From: JBCCGG01 sp039029395
GTDB taxonomy: Bacteria; Pseudomonadota; Alphaproteobacteria; Kiloniellales; JAKSDN01
Direction: 5' to 3'
Assembly (NCBI GenBank): GCA_039029395.1
Contig: JBCCGG010000031.1
Span: forward strand, 13,573-77,572
Length of the DNA: 64,000 nt
Positions 61,010-64,000 of the stretch are shown piece after piece (the stretch's first letter is position 1; each line of letters opens with the position of its first letter). Under the pieces are notes generated by a model. That model worked only from the letters and a program-made list of their open reading frames with translations, made no database searches and was not told the DNA's origin. A program made the translations under genes and the position numbers.

Positions 61010-62026
61010 GTGGTCGTAGCCGATATCGACCAGGAGACGCGCCAGCGTCGGGGTGGGCTGGAGCAGCTGGCTGCCCTGGCCAATGAGGACCTCAAAGAGG
61101 TCAACGGCATCATCCTTGAGCACATGCGCTCGGATGTCGAGCTGATCCCTCAATTGGCAGGTCATATCATAGCTGCTGGCGGCAAACGTCTTCGGCCGCT
61201 CCTGACCCTGGCATCGGCCCGGCTCTGCTGCTATCAAGGGCGCCGACATCTGGGGCTTGCAGCCTGCGTCGAGTTCATCCACACAGCGACTCTGCTGCAC
61301 GACGACGTCGTCGACGAGAGCGACCTGCGTCGCGGCCTGGCAACCGCCAACGCGCTGTGGGGCAACAAATCGAGCGTATTGGTTGGAGACTTCCTCTTCA
61401 GTCGCGCGTTCCAGCTAATGGTAGCCGACGGCTCCCTCGAGGTCCTGCGCATTCTGTCCGACGCCTCTGCAGTGATTGCAGAGGGCGAGGTGCTGCAGCT
61501 CATTACCGCGAACGATACCGCGACCACCGAGGAAAAGTATCTCCAGGTGATCCATAACAAGACAGCGGCTCTGTTTGCCGCGGCCTGTGAGATCGGTGCG
61601 GTCGTCGCCGAGCGACCGACCGCCGAGGCAGCGGCCCTCGCTAGCTACGGCCGCAACTTCGGGATAGCTTTCCAGTTGGTGGACGATATTCTGGACTACT
61701 CAGCGCGCCAAGCAGACCTTGGCAAAGCAATCGGCGATGATTTCCGGGAAGGCAAGATCACCTTGCCGGTGATCCTCGCCTACGAGCGAGGAAACGAAGC
61801 AGAACAAGCATTCTGGCGGCGCTGTCTTGAGGACCAGGTTCATACCGAGGCTGATCTTACACAGGCGTTGGAAATTCTCGACCGACATAACGCGCTTGCC
61901 GACAGCATGGCGCGTGCCCGCTCCTATGCCCAAGAGGCGAGCAACGCGATCGCCACTTTTGCCCCATCGCCTGAGCGTGAGGCATTGAGCGAAGTGGTGG
62001 AGTTCTGTGTGCGCCGAGATTACTGA
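61010..62026 (+). CDS. ispB: Long-chain (octa-/decaprenyl) diphosphate synthase
   Basis: A 338-residue prenyltransferase that makes the side chain of ubiquinone. The two aspartate-rich motifs are LLHDDVVDES and QLVDDILDYS; GGKRLRPLL and the late GDDFREGKITLPVI are also canonical. Alphaproteobacteria mostly make Q10, so decaprenyl is likely, but chain length cannot be read here. GTG 61010 follows a TTG start one codon earlier at 61007; both are close to an AGGGGAAGGG site. Confidence 0.94.
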   Translation: MVVADIDQETRQRRGGLEQLAALANEDLKEVNGIILEHMRSDVELIPQLAGHIIAAGGKRLRPLLTLASARLCCYQGRRHLGLAACVEFIHTATLLHDDVVDESDLRRGLATANALWGNKSSVLVGDFLFSRAFQLMVADGSLEVLRILSDASAVIAEGEVLQLITANDTATTEEKYLQVIHNKTAALFAAACEIGAVVAERPTAEAAALASYGRNFGIAFQLVDDILDYSARQADLGKAIGDDFREGKITLPVILAYERGNEAEQAFWRRCLEDQVHTEADLTQALEILDRHNALADSMARARSYAQEASNAIATFAPSPEREALSEVVEFCVRRDY

Positions 62027-62103
62027 CGCGCGATCCAAAGATCTTCAAATTTGCGTCAATTTGACCGCTGTTAATTGAATTGTAGGCCTTAGGATCAAAA
62101 GCA

Positions 62104-62142
62104 AAAAAGGCGCCGCCCCAATTGGAGCGGCGCGTTTGGTTC
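62104..62142. terminator. Intrinsic terminator, strongest on the minus strand
   Basis: A GCGCCGC/GCGGCGC stem (62110-62116 with 62127-62133) and a CC-AATT-GG inner helix. On the minus strand it is followed by six T residues, so it could end transcription coming from the lipoprotein gene at 62.4-62.8 kb. On the plus strand only GTTTGGTT follows, giving a weaker terminator for the polyprenyl synthase. Confidence 0.65.
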
Positions 62143-62268
62143 AAATTCCATAACTTTCGTCAGTCCTTCCGGTGAGTTTCAGGAGTGTGACAACCCTCAC
62201 ATCATTTAACGATTCGATCGTGCTAGATTGAACACCATTGGATCACGACGAAGGGGTAATCCAGAGGG

Positions 62269-62379
62269 ATGCTTGTCACCAGAGCCGTTCAATTGGCATT
62301 TCTGTCCCTTGCTCTCGCGTTGTTTCTCCTGCTTAGCGCAGGTCTAACAGCTCATGCTGCATGTATTCCTGCGATGTGA
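62269..62379 (+). CDS. Possible 36-residue membrane or secreted peptide
   Basis: A short frame with GAAGGGG about ten bases before the ATG. The peptide has a basic start (MLVTRAVQ), a strongly hydrophobic core of Leu, Ala and Phe residues (about 9-24), and ends TAHAACIPAM, like a signal peptide with a possible AHA cleavage site and a very short mature part. There is no homology evidence. It could be a genuine small membrane peptide or chance. Confidence 0.35.
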   Translation: MLVTRAVQLAFLSLALALFLLLSAGLTAHAACIPAM

Positions 62380-62439
62380 TTGCTACGTACGCAAGCTGCG
62401 TCTCACTTAGAGCACCCGCTCAGGCACGACCAAAGTAGG

Positions 62440-62766
62440 TTAATTTTGTTGGTTCCTCGACTCTGCTAGCTTATCGATTGCCTGCTCCGTCACGAGATCT
62501 GGGTAGTGCTCCTTTAGCAATGATATCGCCTCGTCAATCCTGCCTTCCTGCCGTAGCGCCTGAACCTGTTCCTTAACCAACTCCCATTGAAGGGATCGGT
62601 TGTCGAATCGCTGATCATGGTTCTGACGCACCCAGCGAACTGTATCGTCCAGCGTTAAATCTGAAATGGAGCCAGAAAAGTCCATTAGCCTAGTCGCCGT
62701 GCAGCCCGACACTACAATCCCAACGAAGAAAAACACACAGAACGAAATTGCTCTTGCTCGATTCAT
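62440..62766 (-). CDS. Small predicted lipoprotein
   Basis: A 108-residue protein with a signal sequence ending in lipobox VVSGC (cysteine about residue 22), so lipid-anchored. The mature region is helical, with NHDQRFDNRSLQWELVKEQ and EGRIDEAISLLKEHYPDLV, resembling a single TPR-like helical pair. The frame stays open to 62853, but the ATG 62766 gives a proper signal peptide and has GAAAGG upstream. It follows the coiled-coil membrane gene by 102 bases on the same strand. Confidence 0.65.
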   Translation of the reverse strand: MNRARAISFCVFFFVGIVVSGCTATRLMDFSGSISDLTLDDTVRWVRQNHDQRFDNRSLQWELVKEQVQALRQEGRIDEAISLLKEHYPDLVTEQAIDKLAESRNQQN

Positions 62767-62868
62767 TCGCTTGCCTTTCAAATGGTCGGAAAAAATGCCG
62801 GACGTGGAATCGCCGCGATAAAGGATTCGGCTTGCGGAAGAATGGCACGGCACGCCAAACCGTCGATA

Positions 62869-63189
62869 TCACCTCGCCGTGAGTTCTCTCAATAGCTCTT
62901 CAATCGAACGCTTCAAATCATGGTCGTGGGTGCGCTGCTCGATGAGCAATTGGCGAATCAGCTCATTGTTTTGCTTCAGTTCTTGCATAAGCTGTGATAG
63001 CTGCTCATTAGCCTGCCGCACCAAAGCACCGACCTCGATTATCTTAATCGTACCATTTCCGTTTGCTCGCGCGCCATCACCATTGCGCATGGTTCGAAGG
63101 TCAATGAGTGGTCGAATGACATCTTTGATGGCAATATAGAGAATTAGCAGCGCGAAGCTGACTAACGCTGTATCGCTGGTGTCTAACAT
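62869..63189 (-). CDS. Small single-TM coiled-coil protein
   Basis: A 106-residue protein with one N-terminal TM helix (about 7-25, ALVSFALLILYIAIKDVI), a short Gly/Asn-rich linker, and a long amphipathic coiled coil (about 56-105, rich in Gln, Leu and Glu). No known family. Base composition is lower in GC than the region to the left. It probably forms an operon with the downstream lipoprotein gene. Confidence 0.6.
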   Translation of the reverse strand: MLDTSDTALVSFALLILYIAIKDVIRPLIDLRTMRNGDGARANGNGTIKIIEVGALVRQANEQLSQLMQELKQNNELIRQLLIEQRTHDHDLKRSIEELLRELTAR

Positions 63190-63543
63190 ATCCGTCGTTC
63201 CCTGTTGTCCGTGACCCAGCCATTCGCTGATAGTCGCGTCTTCTTCTAGATCAGAATCCGATAACTTCGTCGATCTTTGCAGGTTTGATCTGGAAAAACA
63301 TTCTTCTTGTGTTCGGCAAGTTGAGTTAACCCAGCTTCATAAATCCTCGCATGCAGATGACTGGTTGGGTTGTTTCTTCGAATGCAAATCGATTGAGCGT
63401 GCACTTTCAGCTTTCCAAATGATCACCGCTTAGACGATCCATTAAACTAGCCGGTAACCATTTGTTAACGATCTTCTCTTAGAGCGAACTTGGCATCGAC
63501 TAGGTGCCATTGGCCAATTATCTCGACTCATGAGGATTGATAC
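63190..63543. other. Intergenic region upstream of the histone H1-like gene
   Basis: 354 bases, relatively AT-rich, between divergent genes. It must contain the promoter of the abundant-looking H1-like gene. An inverted repeat TGGCA-N9-TGCCA (63491-63509) is followed directly by TTGGCCAA (63510-63517), ending 26 bases before the ATG. No RNA gene is seen. Confidence 0.5.
63491..63517. promoter_or_regulatory. Candidate operator: TGGCA-N9-TGCCA followed by TTGGCCAA
   Basis: Two adjacent palindromic elements located where the promoter or operator of the H1-like gene should be. Evidence is symmetry and position only. Confidence 0.35.
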
Positions 63544-64000
63544 ATGGCAACGACAGCAAAATCCCCGGCCAAGAAAGCTGCCAGGGCTGGGACCCGCTCT
63601 CCTAAGCGGACGGTGAAGAAGGCTGCGGCCAAGAGAAAACCCGCCGCAAAGAAGGCAACTGCCCGCAAGTCGGTGGCGCGGAAGACTACGGCGAGAAAGC
63701 CCGCAGCAAAAAGAGCTGCAGCGAAGAAGCCTGCAGTCAAGAAAGCGGCGAGGAAGTCGCCAGCTAAGAAGACCACGACCCGCAAGGCCGCTGTGCGGAA
63801 GTCGCCGGCTAAGAAGACCACGGCCCGCAAGGCCGCTGCGCGGAAGTCGCCGGCCAAGAAGACCACGGCCCGCAAGGCCGCTGTGCGGAAGTCGCCGGCC
63901 AAGAAGACCACGGCCCGCAAGGCCGCTGTGCGGAAGTCGCCGGCCAAGAAGACCACGGCCCGCAAGGCCGCTGTGCGGAAGTCGCCGGCCAAGAAAACCA
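63544..64000 (+). CDS. Histone H1-like DNA-binding protein, 5' part (continues past window)
   Basis: The frame is open from ATG 63544 (MATTAKSPAKKAARAG, GAGGA upstream) to the window edge with no stop. The product is almost wholly Lys, Ala, Arg, Thr, Ser and Pro, as in eukaryotic-like H1 tails and bacterial HctB/AlgP-type nucleoid proteins, which condense DNA through charge. From residue 70 it is built of a 15-residue unit, RKSPAKKTTARKAAV. The opposite strand also has a long frame, but that is a consequence of the repeat. Confidence 0.85.
   Translation, partial: MATTAKSPAKKAARAGTRSPKRTVKKAAAKRKPAAKKATARKSVARKTTARKPAAKRAAAKKPAVKKAARKSPAKKTTTRKAAVRKSPAKKTTARKAAARKSPAKKTTARKAAVRKSPAKKTTARKAAVRKSPAKKTTARKAAVRKSPAKKT
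63751..64000 (+). repeat. 45-bp tandem repeats within the H1-like gene
   Basis: Five complete units (63751-63795, 63796-63840, 63841-63885, 63886-63930, 63931-63975) and a partial sixth running off the edge. Units 3 to 5 are identical and units 1 and 2 differ by a few bases, indicating recent expansion. Each unit keeps the reading frame (15 codons), so copy number can change without breaking the protein. Confidence 0.9.

Larger units (their letters stand above)
62027..62439. other. Intergenic region with terminator and one possible tiny gene
   Basis: 413 bases between the polyprenyl synthase and a lipoprotein gene, convergent. It contains the terminator at 62104-62142 and a 36-codon frame at 62269-62379. 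Nothing else is supportable. Confidence 0.5.

Noticed and set aside
63528..63992. Long minus-strand frame opposite the H1-like gene
   Set aside because: It exists only because the 45-bp repeat is stop-free in that frame. The plus strand has the ribosome-binding site and a family-like product.

Overview
This window is a high-GC chromosome segment from an alphaproteobacterium, most likely in or near the Rhodospirillales/Kiloniellales. The evidence is gene order rather than any marker sequence: fabD-fabG-acpP-fabF-mltG divergent from rpsF-rpsR-rplI, queA-tgt overlapping, glyQ-glyS-ppdK, and sppA/trmN6-like/DUF2007 divergent from a polyprenyl diphosphate synthase. A glutathione-dependent formaldehyde oxidation pair, DUF1127 small proteins, GcvA-type LysR regulators and a lysine-rich histone H1-like protein also fit. 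I found no rRNA, tRNA, CRISPR array, integrase or transposase.

Layout. 1-5.6 kb: the 3' part of zwf, the formaldehyde pair (frmA homologue and S-formylglutathione hydrolase), a DUF1062 zinc-ribbon protein and a DUF427-adenylate cyclase fusion. 5.6-13.2 kb: a ChaN-PDZ protein translationally coupled to an M1-like metallopeptidase, a small lipoprotein, a hydratase/decarboxylase of the FAH superfamily, an orphan 7TM histidine kinase and an SphA-type outer-membrane protein. 13.2-16.1 kb: an unusual three-gene minus-strand cluster (31-residue-repeat protein, metzincin-like protease, protein of unknown function). 16.3-22.8 kb: amino-acid and sulfur metabolism (cysteine-synthase-like enzyme divergent from a MarR regulator, M24 and M20 peptidases, methionine gamma-lyase), plus a zinc-ribbon/TM/coiled-coil protein. 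23.2-31.5 kb: core genes for fatty-acid synthesis, ribosomal proteins and queuosine. 31.6-36.8 kb: PHP protein, dihydroorotase, glycosyltransferase, EamA transporter and XRE regulator.

36.8-44.1 kb holds the most interesting unit. A LysR gene lies divergent from a six-gene co-directional cluster: an SbnA-like PLP synthase, a fold-III PLP amino-acid decarboxylase, an EamA exporter, an EctB-like class III aminotransferase, an SbnB/ornithine-cyclodeaminase-like dehydrogenase and a ribbon-helix-helix protein. The SbnA/SbnB pairing is the known route to L-2,3-diaminopropionate in staphyloferrin B synthesis. Here there is no siderophore synthetase, NRPS or ectoine gene, so the inferred product is a small, exported diamino acid or diamine. 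The product is not predictable from sequence alone.

44.2-55 kb: two family-9 glycosyltransferases, ygfZ, a 2OG-Fe(II) oxygenase, DUF1127-type small proteins, LysR, meaB, several poorly known proteins and ppdK. 55-64 kb: glyS, glyQ, sppA, an N6-adenine methyltransferase, the polyprenyl synthase, small envelope proteins and, at the right edge, the 5' end of a histone H1-like gene built from 45-bp tandem repeats.

Start codons were chosen from family length and ribosome-binding sites and often differ from the longest open frame. Family assignments come from recognising motifs in translated sequence; no database search was run.
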